64,000 bases of DNA from Marivirga aurantiaca (GCF_016679925.1 NZ_JAEQBW010000006.1:1-64000); one strand, 5' to 3'. Shown: positions 43,931 through 53,158, counted from the first letter of the stretch. Notes: generated from the sequence alone by a model not told the origin. Numbers and translations are program-made.

Positions 43931-44082
43931 ATAAAGTTAAATAAATCTTTACTGCCGGAAGAGCAATAGATGGCTTGCGCTCACTATCCCCTCGTTTAGT
44001 GTCCCCACAAACGAGCCTGATTCAGTTAATTCTCTACTTATGCTACTTGTCTTTTTTTTGTGTAAAAAGCCAATTCCAGTAA

Positions 44083-44149
44083 GCGCTTGTGGAGACACAA
44101 GCGCAGGCGGTTGGCAGTCAGTATTCAAAGCGTTCCCAAATGATACAAG
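44083..44149. repeat. Hairpin and direct repeat in a 435-bp intergenic region
   Basis: GCGCTTGTG (44083-44091) pairs perfectly with CACAAGCGC (44096-44104), loop GAGA. The word CAAGCGCAGGC recurs at 44139-44149. The rest of 43905-44339 shows no gene. It lies between divergent genes and looks like a decayed dispersed repeat. Confidence 0.45.
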
Positions 44150-44339
44150 CGCAGGCTGTCCGTGTACAAAAAGAGAAGTTTTGTCATGGATTAAATTTTA
44201 AAACAAAACTCCAACTATTTATTTAGTAGGTTTGAAAATTTGATAGGTGGTGGTAATATTCAAAAGATTATGAATAATTTTACATATTATTCGTTTAGCT
44301 CTTGATAATAATAGAATTCCCGCATAACAATTAACATAC

Positions 44340-45599
44340 ATGAAGAAAAAACTCCTAATAAGTATAGCAGTAGTATTGGTCTTGATTATTTCTTTTTACA
44401 CATTTAGAGGTAGTGGTACCAATGATGCAGTAGAAATAATGACCGAAGCGAAATTTGGGGAATTCGTCATTTCCATTACCACTACCGGTGAACTGGAAGC
44501 CAAAAATTCCATTAAAATTACAGGCCCCTCGGGGCTCAGAGCTGCCCGAATCTGGAATGTGAAGGTTGAGAAAATGGTAGATGAAGGGACCATTGTTAAA
44601 AAAGGCGATTTTGTAGCCTCTTTGGATGCTTCCGAGCTCTCTGATAGAATCCGGGCTACTGAAAATGAATATCAACAAAGTTTGTCAAAATATACACAAA
44701 CCAAACTGGATACTGCACTTACTTTGAGACAATCCAGGGATGAACTGATCAACCTGGAATTTGCAGTAGAGGAAAAAGAACTTATTTTAGAACAATCCCA
44801 ATTTGAGCCACCTGCCACTATAAAACAAGCTGAAATTGATTTGGAAAAAGGTAAAAGAGCTTTTCAACAAGCCAAGGAAAATTATCAGCTTAAGAAACAG
44901 AAAGCTGTGGCTCAAATGCAAGAAGCCGATGCGGAATTGGCAGAAGACAGGGATGAGAGGGACTTCTTACTTCAATTACGTGACAAATTTGTAATTGAAG
45001 CCCCTGAAGAAGGAATGGTTATTTACGTAAGAGAATATGATGGAACTAAAAAAGGAGAGGGTTCTAACATTGGTGCCTGGGATCCTACTGTAGCTACTTT
45101 ACCTGATTTATCTAAAATGATTTCCATTACCTACGTGAATGAAGTGGATATCAGAAAAATTAATAAAGGACAACATGTGAAAATTGGTTTGGATGCTTTT
45201 CCAGATAAAAAACTCACAGGTACTGTGCTTTCCGTAGCGAATGTAGGGGAACAAAGGCCTAACTCGGATGCCAAAGTATTTGAAGTGAAAGTAGAAATTA
45301 TAGAGACTGATTCTACACTAAGACCAGCCATGACCACTGCCAATGAAATCATTACTGATGTAGTGCCTAATGGTGTATTTGTTCCATTGGAAGCAGTTTA
45401 TAATCAAGGGGACTCTGTATCATTTGTCTATAAAAAATCAGGATTGGAAACCATAAAACAAGAGGTGATTTTGGGCAAGGCCAATGCTAATGAAGTAATC
45501 ATACAATCAGGTGTCGATTCAGGGGAGAAAATTTATTTAATAGCCCCACAAGGATTAGAGGATAAAGAATTGGAATTACTCGGAAAAGCCGACAAATGA
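44340..45599 (+). CDS. Periplasmic adaptor of an efflux system (HlyD/MacA family)
   Basis: 419 residues: membrane anchor or signal (about 4-23), a lipoyl-like half (SGLRAARIWNVKVEKMVDEG, VKKGDFVASLD), a long coiled-coil hairpin (about 95-215), the second lipoyl half (DKFVIEAPEEGMVIYVREYD), a beta-barrel domain (ISITYVNEVDIRKINKGQHV) and a membrane-proximal domain. It would link the inner-membrane permease to the TolC protein encoded two genes on. The last codons overlap the permease start by 4 bases. The length fits the MacA-like group. Confidence 0.9.
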   Translation: MKKKLLISIAVVLVLIISFYTFRGSGTNDAVEIMTEAKFGEFVISITTTGELEAKNSIKITGPSGLRAARIWNVKVEKMVDEGTIVKKGDFVASLDASELSDRIRATENEYQQSLSKYTQTKLDTALTLRQSRDELINLEFAVEEKELILEQSQFEPPATIKQAEIDLEKGKRAFQQAKENYQLKKQKAVAQMQEADAELAEDRDERDFLLQLRDKFVIEAPEEGMVIYVREYDGTKKGEGSNIGAWDPTVATLPDLSKMISITYVNEVDIRKINKGQHVKIGLDAFPDKKLTGTVLSVANVGEQRPNSDAKVFEVKVEIIETDSTLRPAMTTANEIITDVVPNGVFVPLEAVYNQGDSVSFVYKKSGLETIKQEVILGKANANEVIIQSGVDSGEKIYLIAPQGLEDKELELLGKADK

Positions 45600-46939
45600 A
45601 AGAAAGAATCCTAGCAAATTTAAATGTCGCTTTTGAGGCGGTTATCAATAATGGAATGCGCTCCTTTCTCACTGCCCTGGGAATAATATTTGGTGTAGCA
45701 GCTGTGATTTCAATGTTGGCAATAGGTAGTGGTGCCCAACAGGAAATTCTAAACCAGATAAAACTGGTTGGTGTGAATAATATTGTGATTGAACCAATAG
45801 TAGAACAAACAGAAGAAGAACTAGCCTCCCAAAGTAATCTCAAAAAAGAAAAAAAGAAATATAGCCCGGGATTGACTTTAGCTGATGCAAGAAGTATTGC
45901 TGCCATCATTCCGGGAATTGAGAGAGTAAGTCCCGAGATAGTACTGGAGACCTACGTGATCAGAAATGGTATTCGAAGGTCGGCTAAATTGGTGGGAGTT
46001 GATCCATCCTATTTTAGTTTGTCGGCTTTTGAACTTAATGAAGGGAAAATTTTTAATGAAGATCAAATCATTAAGGGTACCAGAGTATGTGTGATCGGCA
46101 AATCTGTAAGTGCTAAATTTTTCCCTGATGCCAACCCTGTAGGCAAAATGATCAAAGTAGGGCCACATTGGCTTAAGGTTATTGGCGTTTTAAAAGAGCG
46201 GCTTTATACAGAGCAGAGTCTGGAAAACCTGGGATTGCGTGATTTCAACATGGATATATACACTCCTGTGCAAACAGTACTTGTCAATTATAAGAATAGA
46301 GCAGCACTTACCCAGGCTCAACTGAAAAAAGCCAATACGAATAACGGGAATGGGGATAGTGATACTCAGCCAAAAGCGAGTGTGAATTATCATCAATTGG
46401 ATAAGTTGACAGTGCAAGTAGAAAACTCAGAACAATTGACTTCTGCCGCTGAAATTATATCCCGGATGCTTAAAAGGCGTCATTATGATGTAGTGGATTT
46501 TGAAGTAACTGTTCCGGAATTACTACTAAAGCAACAACAAAAAACCAAAAACATCTTCAATGTAGTTTTAGGGGCCATTGCAGGAATCTCATTGCTTGTG
46601 GGAGGTATTGGTATTATGAATATCATGTTAGCCTCTGTGATGGAACGGATAAAGGAGATAGGCCTGCGACTTTCATTAGGGGCCAAGAAATCGGATGTTG
46701 TGTTACAGTTCCTGTTCGAAGCAGTGATGATAAGTATCAGTGGAGGAGTGATAGGTGTAATCTTAGGAATTATATTTGCCTACCTGGTATCGTCATTTGC
46801 AGAAATACCCACTATTGTAAGCGGCATTTCCATTATAATTTCATTTGGAGTGGCTGCTTCAGTAGGACTGATATTCGGTATTGCTCCGGCCAGAAAGGCA
46901 GCAAACCAAGACCCAATAACTTCTTTACGTCATGAATAA
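45596..46939 (+). CDS. ABC transporter permease, MacB type
   Basis: 447 residues with the MacB/FtsX layout: helix 1 (about 22-45, within GMRSFLTALGIIFGVAAVIS, then MLAIGSGAQQEIL), a large periplasmic MacB_PCD domain (about 46-315) and three C-terminal helices (about 322-435). The conserved GGIGIMNIMLASVMERIKEIGLRLSLGAKK stretch joins the ATPase coupling site. Unlike E. coli MacB there is no fused ATPase, and no ATPase gene lies in the operon. It overlaps the adaptor gene by 4 and the TolC gene by 8 bases. The substrate is unknown. Confidence 0.9.
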   Translation: MKERILANLNVAFEAVINNGMRSFLTALGIIFGVAAVISMLAIGSGAQQEILNQIKLVGVNNIVIEPIVEQTEEELASQSNLKKEKKKYSPGLTLADARSIAAIIPGIERVSPEIVLETYVIRNGIRRSAKLVGVDPSYFSLSAFELNEGKIFNEDQIIKGTRVCVIGKSVSAKFFPDANPVGKMIKVGPHWLKVIGVLKERLYTEQSLENLGLRDFNMDIYTPVQTVLVNYKNRAALTQAQLKKANTNNGNGDSDTQPKASVNYHQLDKLTVQVENSEQLTSAAEIISRMLKRRHYDVVDFEVTVPELLLKQQQKTKNIFNVVLGAIAGISLLVGGIGIMNIMLASVMERIKEIGLRLSLGAKKSDVVLQFLFEAVMISISGGVIGVILGIIFAYLVSSFAEIPTIVSGISIIISFGVAASVGLIFGIAPARKAANQDPITSLRHE

Positions 46940-48383
46940 ATTTTACTTTACATTATTGACTATTGCTTTTTTGCAAGTTCCTAATTTATCGATGGGGCAA
47001 AGCACTTACACTTTAGAAGAAGTGATTAGAATAGCCAAGGAGAATTCCCCTGCTTTCAAACAAGCTGAAACCAGAAAAGAGAACCGCTATTGGCAATACA
47101 GGGTGTATAAATCTAATTTTGTGCCCCAATTGAGTTTGAGCGGTGTTTTACCCGATTTTAATCGTTCAGTTACTCCGGTAACTCAAGAGGATGGATCTAC
47201 AGAATTTAGATCAGTATTTATTAATAATTCAAATGTATCATTGAATTTAGAGCAGCAGGTGGGGCTTACAGGTGGAACTGTCTTTGTTAGTTCTTCTGTT
47301 AGCAGGTTTGATGACTTCAATCAGGATTTTGTTAATTATGGGGGAGATCCGCTTTCAGTGGGTTTCAGGCAACCTATATTTAGTTTCAACCCCCTAAAAT
47401 GGGACCGGCAAATTGAGCCGCTAAGATATGAGGAATCCAAGCGTGAATTTGTGGAGGAGTTTGAACAAATTTCTAAAGATGTTTCCACTCTGTATTTCAA
47501 TTTACTTAGTGCCCAGGTAGGTCTGGAGATTGCTGAAAAGAACCTGGGAAATAATGATACTATTTATAAAATTGCCCAGGGAAGATACCAATTAGGTAAG
47601 ATTCCGGAAAATGAATTACTACAGTTGGAATTGAGCCTCATGAATTCCCGCCAAGCAGTGGCGCAATCATATTTGGATATGGAAACAAATCAATTGTATT
47701 TGAAATCTTATCTGGGATTAAAAAATACAGATGAACTTTCCCTGGAAGTTCCCAGGGAAGTTCCCAATTTCCTGATTGATCCGGATTTGGCTTTGGAAGA
47801 AGCCTTAAGAAACAGACAGGATGCCATCGCTTTCAAAAGAAGAATGTTGGAAGCCAATCGTGATGTGGACAGGGCTCGTGGAGAAACCGGGCTTAATATG
47901 GATTTGTTTGGTAGTTTTGGATTGACGAATAATGCCAACCAGTTACCTTCTATCTATCAAAACCCACAGGACCAACAAAGGATACGATTAGGATTCAGTA
48001 TCCCAATTGTTGATTGGGGAAGGCAAAAATCCAGAGTAAGGACTGCTGAAGCTAACCATCAGTTAGTGCAATATACTATAGAACAAGAGAAAGTAGATTT
48101 TCAACAAGAAGTGTATACCCAGGTAAAAAGGCTTGAAATGTTGAGGGAACAGGTGAAAATCACCCAAAAGGCAGATGATATCTCCCAACGTAGGTACAAT
48201 ATTTCCAAAAACAGGTATTTAATAGGAAAGATTAGCATTACAGACCTTTCTATTGCGTTAACAGAGAAAGATCAGGCTAAAAGGGACTATATCAATTCAT
48301 TGGGTAACTTCTGGCAAGCCTACTATAATTTAAGACAACTCACCTTGTACGATTTCAAAGAGAACAAACGTTTAATTGAATAA
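46932..48383 (+). CDS. TolC-family outer-membrane efflux channel
   Basis: 483 residues: signal peptide (about 1-22, MNKFYFTLLTIAFLQVPNLS), then the duplicated helical repeat of outer-membrane efflux proteins. The first half begins YTLEEVIRIAKENSPAFKQA; the second has LALEEALRNRQDAIAFKRRM, with IRLGFSIPIVDWGRQKSRVR as the usual strand and return into the helical barrel. It completes the adaptor-permease-channel unit. ATG at 46932 overlaps the permease gene by 8 bases, so translation is coupled. Confidence 0.92.
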   Translation: MNKFYFTLLTIAFLQVPNLSMGQSTYTLEEVIRIAKENSPAFKQAETRKENRYWQYRVYKSNFVPQLSLSGVLPDFNRSVTPVTQEDGSTEFRSVFINNSNVSLNLEQQVGLTGGTVFVSSSVSRFDDFNQDFVNYGGDPLSVGFRQPIFSFNPLKWDRQIEPLRYEESKREFVEEFEQISKDVSTLYFNLLSAQVGLEIAEKNLGNNDTIYKIAQGRYQLGKIPENELLQLELSLMNSRQAVAQSYLDMETNQLYLKSYLGLKNTDELSLEVPREVPNFLIDPDLALEEALRNRQDAIAFKRRMLEANRDVDRARGETGLNMDLFGSFGLTNNANQLPSIYQNPQDQQRIRLGFSIPIVDWGRQKSRVRTAEANHQLVQYTIEQEKVDFQQEVYTQVKRLEMLREQVKITQKADDISQRRYNISKNRYLIGKISITDLSIALTEKDQAKRDYINSLGNFWQAYYNLRQLTLYDFKENKRLIE

Positions 48384-48427
48384 ATGGAATTTTACCGATA
48401 ACATTTACAATTTTTCCCCATGTTTGT

Positions 48428-48832
48428 ATGATGAATATAAAAGGGGTCATATTGTTGTTCATTTTCATTTTTTCCATGTCAAATACCTGGGCACAGGTAG
48501 ATTATTCAAAAAAATCCACTGGGAAAGTGAAGAAAAGGCCTGAGTTATTGCCGGAGAATGATAATGAGACGAAGCGTTTGCTCAGTATTTACACCAAGGA
48601 CACCAAAAAAATATTATACGGAAACCCTTGTATGGATGCTGTTACGCAGCGATTTGGGTTTGAATACGTAGTGATGCCAAAAAACGCACCTGGCTTTTCT
48701 TCGGGTTTTCAAAAGTTTTTTCATAATCTTGGAGTTAAAACTGTGCTTTTCTTCAGAAACCCTTTGTGGGGGATTATTGCTAAAAAAGAGTCGAAGGAAT
48801 GTAGGCAGAAGACAGGGGACTATGCAGGCTAG
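48428..48832 (+). CDS. Secreted protein of unknown function
   Basis: 134 residues: signal peptide ending NTWAQ (about 23) followed by a basic, loop-rich mature part (about 110 residues) with two cysteines (NPCMDAVT and KECRQK) and hydrophobic clusters (RFGFEYVVM, VKTVLFFRNPLWG). I recognise no domain. It follows the TolC gene by 44 bases and could be the end of that operon. Similar short basic secreted proteins are seen scattered in this phylum without a known function. Confidence 0.6.
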   Translation: MMNIKGVILLFIFIFSMSNTWAQVDYSKKSTGKVKKRPELLPENDNETKRLLSIYTKDTKKILYGNPCMDAVTQRFGFEYVVMPKNAPGFSSGFQKFFHNLGVKTVLFFRNPLWGIIAKKESKECRQKTGDYAG

Positions 48833-48942
48833 CAAATTTTAAAAAAAATGCATTGAGGTTACGAGATTGGTATTTTGAGCATAGTATGAGAAATTTCTTT
48901 GAAATTATTTATATATAAGCTAATTATTCTCGTTATTTAAGT

Positions 48943-49263
48943 ATGTCGCTAAGCAAGAATATCGTAGTAGATTTATTAAACCATTTAATCACAGATAATA
49001 GAGATATAAGTTGGAAAATGGGTGCAGGATATCATAATGGGCGAGATATTTCAATTTATGAAATCCTTATTTATGAAATTAAGAATAACAGGACTATTGG
49101 CAAATTAGCATTTAATGGAGATACGGGTGGCTTATTAAAAATCAACATTTCAGGCTATAGACAAAAAATGGCTGACAATATTATTGATGCTATTTTAGAT
49201 ATCAATAACTATTTAAGGAGTTCGGTGCATAAAATTCACTCTACACAATTTAAACATCATTAG
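48943..49263 (+). CDS. Hypothetical protein, 106 residues
   Basis: A short cytoplasmic protein with no signal or membrane segment: MSLSKNIVVDLLNHLITDNR, then alternating strands (NGRDISIYEILIYEIKNNRT, IGKLAFNGDTGGLLKINIS) and a final helix (DNIIDAILDINNYL). The alpha-beta-alpha order is coherent, and codon use is like its neighbours, so it is probably real. I do not know the family. It lies between the secreted-protein gene and a convergent macrodomain gene. Confidence 0.55.
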   Translation: MSLSKNIVVDLLNHLITDNRDISWKMGAGYHNGRDISIYEILIYEIKNNRTIGKLAFNGDTGGLLKINISGYRQKMADNIIDAILDINNYLRSSVHKIHSTQFKHH

Positions 49264-49353
49264 CATTTATAATTTTAACTCATTTTTCCTTTAACTCCAT
49301 TTTTGTGAAAGATGGGATTCAATTGTTATTGGAAGGCCGAATGGTGAATTACT

Positions 49354-49881
49354 TTATGAAGATAAAATTTTCATTTTATTCTTGTAAACTGTTAAATCAC
49401 TATCACTGAACAAAACAAAGCGGATAAGTTTGATGTGATTTAAAGTGGGGGCAACTGCTTTAATGGTTCCAAGCGCTACATCTGTTGCATCACCAAAGGG
49501 ATAGCCAAAAGCACCTGTTGAAATTGCAGGAAAAGCTATGGATTCGATTTCCCGTTCTTCTGCTAGTTCTAAAGCATTTCGGTAGCAATCAGACAATATT
49601 CTGTCTTCAGGTTTATCCGTTCCATAAACTGGTCCAAGTACATGAATAACATATTCATTGGGTAAGTTATGTCCTCCTGTAATAACCGCTTCACCAGGTT
49701 TGATAGGAGCTAAAGGGGTACATTCTTCACTCAAGCCACGACCAGCAGCATTATGGATGGCTCCTGCAACACCACTGCCAATTTGCAATTGGGCATTGGC
49801 AGCATTTACAATGGCGGTTATACTTTCTTGCCTGGCAATATCACCTTGAACAGCTTCTATTTTAATGTTTCCCAGTTTCAT
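49354..49881 (-). CDS. Macrodomain protein (O-acetyl-ADP-ribose deacetylase type)
   Basis: The 175-residue single macrodomain has the canonical blocks of the YmdB/MacroD class: IEAVQGDIARQESITAIVNA, AANAQLQIGSGVAGAIHNAA (ADP-ribose pocket, with catalytic-type Asn), GEAVITGGHNLPNEYVIHVL and IAFPAISTGAFGYPF. It should remove ADP-ribose from acidic residues or deacetylate O-acetyl-ADP-ribose in the cytoplasm. It lies just downstream of the PepSY remnant on the same strand. No ADP-ribosyltransferase gene is visible nearby; the Fic fragment is 11 kb away and unrelated. Confidence 0.9.
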   Translation of the reverse strand: MKLGNIKIEAVQGDIARQESITAIVNAANAQLQIGSGVAGAIHNAAGRGLSEECTPLAPIKPGEAVITGGHNLPNEYVIHVLGPVYGTDKPEDRILSDCYRNALELAEEREIESIAFPAISTGAFGYPFGDATDVALGTIKAVAPTLNHIKLIRFVLFSDSDLTVYKNKMKILSS

Positions 49882-49899
49882 AGCGGTATCTATAAATGG

Positions 49900-50094
49900 T
49901 TAGCTTATACTCATACTATCGGTACTAACAATAATTAGTTGCAATAAGTGGAAGTGATTTTTCTTTAAGGTAGGGGTAGATAACATTTTAAATTTCAGGT
50001 GGAAAGTGTACATGCAAGCTGCAATGGCTATAATAAACACCAATAGCCCGGAAATTAATCCGAGCCAAAGGTGTATGTTTCTGATTTTTTTTAA
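49900..50094 (-). pseudogene. Remnant of a PepSY-associated membrane protein (iron uptake type)
   Basis: Just downstream of the siderophore receptor, a frame opens directly after a TGA (50095-50097) with LKKIRNIHLWLGLISGLLVF and continues IIAIAACMYTFHLKF. This is the unmistakable N-terminal start of PepSY-associated TM proteins, which serve with TonB siderophore receptors, often as ferric reductases. No ATG or GTG precedes it, and after about 37 residues the match ends and a stop follows at 49900-49902. The intact family has 350-500 residues, so only the first helix survives, perhaps from a deletion that joined it to unrelated DNA before the macrodomain gene. Confidence 0.65.
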
Positions 50095-50104
50095 TCAGTT
50101 AAGA

Positions 50105-52480
50105 TTAGAATTTATAATTTAAGCTTACTGAAATATTTCTCAGATTTTGAGGAGTTACTGTTGACCAACCAGTATAATATTTCTGATTAGTTAAATTGTT
50201 TGCTTTCAGAATAATACTGTATTGATTTGCTTTATAAGATAAAGCAGCATTGAATATATCATAAGCTGGTAAAGTAAATGTACCGGTAGTTGCTCGGTTT
50301 AATGTTTTATGTTCACTGGCACTATTTCCCCCAAACCCAAAGCCAAGGCCTTGCAATACGCCACTCTGGATGGTATAGTTGGCCCAAAAGTTGATCAAGC
50401 TTTCTGGTCCGGCTTCCTCAGGGCGTAACCCCAAATAACCTCCCTCAGGATTGTCCTTTGTCACTTCGCTTTGGTTGTTGCTATAACCAGCAATTAAATT
50501 TAAGCCATTTACAGGGTTGGCTATCAGGCTTAATTCAATTCCTTTACTTTCCACTTCACCACCCTGTATGGAGTTGTTTATGTTGTTCGGGTCGGTCATT
50601 ACCCTGTCTTTTACAGTAATATAGTAATAGCTGGCTGTGGCTGAGATTCTGTTGTTGAAGATATTGGTTTTTACCCCCGCTTCATATTGATTGGCATTTT
50701 CCGGATCAAAGGTTTTTAACCTGGGATTGGAACCGTCTACATCAGATACTTCAGTAGGCGCTATGTTAACAAATCCATTCATGTAATTGGCGAAAATGGA
50801 AACTTTCTCTTTTATAGGTTGATAGACAAGCCCGAATTTTGGAGAAACAGCGGTTTGACCACTTATTACATCATCACCTGAGCTTTTAGATGAAAAACGA
50901 TCTACTCGCACACTAGCCATGGCCGAAAGAGAAGGAGTGAAATTGATAACATCTGATACATACGCACTCATTACTTCGTTTTCTCCACTTGAATTGCCTT
51001 CGAATGAATCTGCCAATAAACTGTTTACACCTGCACGGGTCAATAAGCCCGTGTCCTCTCCGGTTGATAAGGAAACTGTGCCATTTCCTATCCATCCTGT
51101 GCTGCCATTTAAGATATTGGATTTAAAATAATCTAAACCAATGATCATCCTGTTCCTGAATCCACCAATGCGGAAATCACCTATAAAATTTTGTTGAATG
51201 TCAGTAGTATTGGTTTCTCCATTTCTTTTAGAAATGAATCGGGTAAAATTATCCCCGTCAGTGGCATCCCATAGGTAATGATAGTAACCATTGGTTTTGG
51301 TATTGCTTCTTGATAAAACAGTTTGAGATGTCCACTTCTCATTTAATTTGTAAAATGCCTGTGCCTGCAATCCGAAGGAGGGATTTTGAATACTTAGTTC
51401 ATTAGAGGTAAATGAATTTGTGTAGTTTTTTTCAAAAATATCAATACTGTTGAATGATAAAGGAGCATTTCGATTTAAGAAAATCATTGGGGCATTAGCT
51501 GATTCGCTGGAGCGCAATTCAGTATTAATGTGGAAAGTCAATCTTTCACTTGATTTAATCTTAAAAGAAGGAGCAACGAAAAATGACTTGCTAAATCCGG
51601 CATCCTGAAATGAATTTTGAGAATGGTAAGCTGCGTTTACTCTCGTAAATGTCGTTTCAGAAAGTGGAACATTCACATCAGCAGTTAATCTATTGAGCCC
51701 ATTACTTCCATTAATGAAATTTACTGACCCTCCAAAAGCTTCATATGGTTTCTTGGTAGTGACGTTAATTAAACCACCGTAAGAAATCATTGGGCTGCCA
51801 AACAAAGTGCCTGACGGGCCTTTAATAACGTCTATTGATTCTACATTAGCCGGATCAAGTCCCCCATTGTTAACACTGGGCATTCCGTTTACCATGGTAG
51901 GTTGTACTGAAAAGCCCCGCATGGAGAAAAACTCTGCACCATCACCACCCCTTCCGGTAGACTCCCACAAACGTGTGATACCTGTGGCATTTTTCAGGGC
52001 ATCATTAAAATTGGTGACCACCTGTTCATTTAATACCTCTCTTGTAACTGAATTGTATACCTGCGGATTTTCAAGATCCTTTAAAGGAAGTTTGGAAATA
52101 GTAAATGAGCTGTCCTCATAAAATTTATTTTTTCTTTTATCTCTTACCGTTACTTCTGATAATTGAATAGCACTCTTACTTAATTGAAAATCTACTACCA
52201 GCGTTTCATTAGCATTAATAGAAATGTTTCTTTCTTTAGTAGTCAATCCTATGTAAGAGCAAGTGAGTACATATTTCCCTTCAGGTATATTTGTTATTTC
52301 ATAATTACCATCCTTGTCTGTAATATCTCCCTTAAGCGTTCCTTTTAGTGCTACGTTTACGAACTCGGTAGATAATCCATCAGATGTTTTTACTGTGCCT
52401 TTGATAGTGCCAGTCTGTGCTAGTGCTCCCCATGAAACCAGGATAAATAGAGCAGTAAAAAAAGTATGTCTTCCTTTCAT
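50105..52480 (-). CDS. TonB-dependent siderophore-type receptor
   Basis: 791 residues: signal peptide ending ALAQ (about 22), CarboxypepD_reg-like domain (about 25-105: GTIKGTVKTSDGLSTEFVNV, GDITDKDGNYEITNIPEGKY), plug (about 130-250: NALKNATGITRLWESTGRGG, FFSMRGFSVQPTMVNGM, ESIDVIKGPSGTLFG) and a barrel closing with NLTNQKYYTGWS, then RNISVSLNYKF, which ends in Phe. The plug motifs match ferrichrome/ferric-siderophore receptors. An 18-bp inverted repeat overlaps the promoter, and a PepSY remnant follows, both consistent with iron-repressed iron uptake. The siderophore is unknown. Confidence 0.92.
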   Translation of the reverse strand: MKGRHTFFTALFILVSWGALAQTGTIKGTVKTSDGLSTEFVNVALKGTLKGDITDKDGNYEITNIPEGKYVLTCSYIGLTTKERNISINANETLVVDFQLSKSAIQLSEVTVRDKRKNKFYEDSSFTISKLPLKDLENPQVYNSVTREVLNEQVVTNFNDALKNATGITRLWESTGRGGDGAEFFSMRGFSVQPTMVNGMPSVNNGGLDPANVESIDVIKGPSGTLFGSPMISYGGLINVTTKKPYEAFGGSVNFINGSNGLNRLTADVNVPLSETTFTRVNAAYHSQNSFQDAGFSKSFFVAPSFKIKSSERLTFHINTELRSSESANAPMIFLNRNAPLSFNSIDIFEKNYTNSFTSNELSIQNPSFGLQAQAFYKLNEKWTSQTVLSRSNTKTNGYYHYLWDATDGDNFTRFISKRNGETNTTDIQQNFIGDFRIGGFRNRMIIGLDYFKSNILNGSTGWIGNGTVSLSTGEDTGLLTRAGVNSLLADSFEGNSSGENEVMSAYVSDVINFTPSLSAMASVRVDRFSSKSSGDDVISGQTAVSPKFGLVYQPIKEKVSIFANYMNGFVNIAPTEVSDVDGSNPRLKTFDPENANQYEAGVKTNIFNNRISATASYYYITVKDRVMTDPNNINNSIQGGEVESKGIELSLIANPVNGLNLIAGYSNNQSEVTKDNPEGGYLGLRPEEAGPESLINFWANYTIQSGVLQGLGFGFGGNSASEHKTLNRATTGTFTLPAYDIFNAALSYKANQYSIILKANNLTNQKYYTGWSTVTPQNLRNISVSLNYKF

Positions 52481-52506
52481 TGTTTTCGTTTTTTAAATTG
52501 ATGAAG

Positions 52507-52560
52507 CAAAACTACTATTAAGATTAATTCCAAACAATATTATTTGGAATTAATCTTAAT
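52507..52560 (-). promoter_or_regulatory. Promoter with candidate iron-responsive operator of the siderophore receptor
   Basis: The minus strand has TAGTTTTG (52507-52514), an exact -7 box, 27 bases before the ATG. Directly upstream, ATTAAGATTAATTCCAAA (52517-52534) and its perfect complement (52543-52560) form an 18-bp inverted repeat with an 8-base loop that covers the spacer and -33 zone. The arms resemble Fur-type AT-rich boxes; the identity of the regulator is inferred. Confidence 0.6.
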
Positions 52561-53020
52561 AAATTTAACAAAGTGTTTTTGAAGGCTTTATTAATTTGCT
52601 GAAGATGAGCTGGTAGCTCAATAGGTTGTGCTATTGGTGGAGATGCTAAATGGCTAATAGACCGACTATTTTTTCAATATTTATTATGAATTGATACTTA
52701 TGAAAATGTGAATAGAAATGGAAAATGTTTGCTTAAAGCAAACAGATAGAATCTGGTTCAATTTTAAGCTTCCGACATGCTCTTCCTGCGGCTAATAACA
52801 GAGATGGATTCAAATGAAGTAGAATGGTAAAGCGATAAACAGTTGATAATGAGTTGTTTAGTGAAAAAAAGATGTCAATAAAATTTAAATTGTATACCAG
52901 GAGGGTATTCTTCCTCTTGGTATACAAAAAATAGACATTGATTGATTAAATAATTAATGTCATCCGAGAAGAATAGAAAAGAGTTAAAAGGAAATTTAAA
53001 AGTAATATTTAAATTTCTGG
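52561..53020. other. Intergenic region with one short palindrome
   Basis: No gene is supported between the siderophore receptor promoter and the GC-rich repeat at 53038. The only structure is the perfect palindrome GTTTGCTTAAAGCAAAC (52727-52743). A minus-strand frame ending at 52733 has a protein-like tail but no recognisable family. Confidence 0.4.
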
Positions 53021-53037
53021 CACACTGTGTAACAACT

Positions 53038-53158
53038 CGTCTGCCCAAGGCGGACGAAAGCGGGGAGGCCGACAAAAAGGCGGGGTGTGCGCGGAATTGT
53101 AGCGTGGAAGCATCTTTTTGTCTTGATTTTTTCTATCTTTTGTATCAAGACAAAAGAT
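53038..53158. repeat. GC-rich patch and hairpins, probable dispersed repeat
   Basis: CGTCTGCC (53038-53045) pairs with GGCGGACG (53049-53056), one wobble. ATCTTTTTGTCTTGAT (53112-53127) pairs with ATCAAGACAAAAGAT (53144-53158), one bulge. The patch 53038-53100 is far richer in GC than the DNA around it. It carries a long frame without a credible start or family. It looks like an inserted intergenic repeat. Confidence 0.5.

Noticed and set aside
49264-49353. Possible second small gene before the macrodomain gene
   Set aside because: A plus-strand frame crosses the 3' end of the convergent macrodomain gene and has no start or family.
52733-52927. Minus-strand 64-residue frame upstream of the siderophore receptor
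   Set aside because: No family, no plausible start context, and it lies in a region with repeat-like structure.
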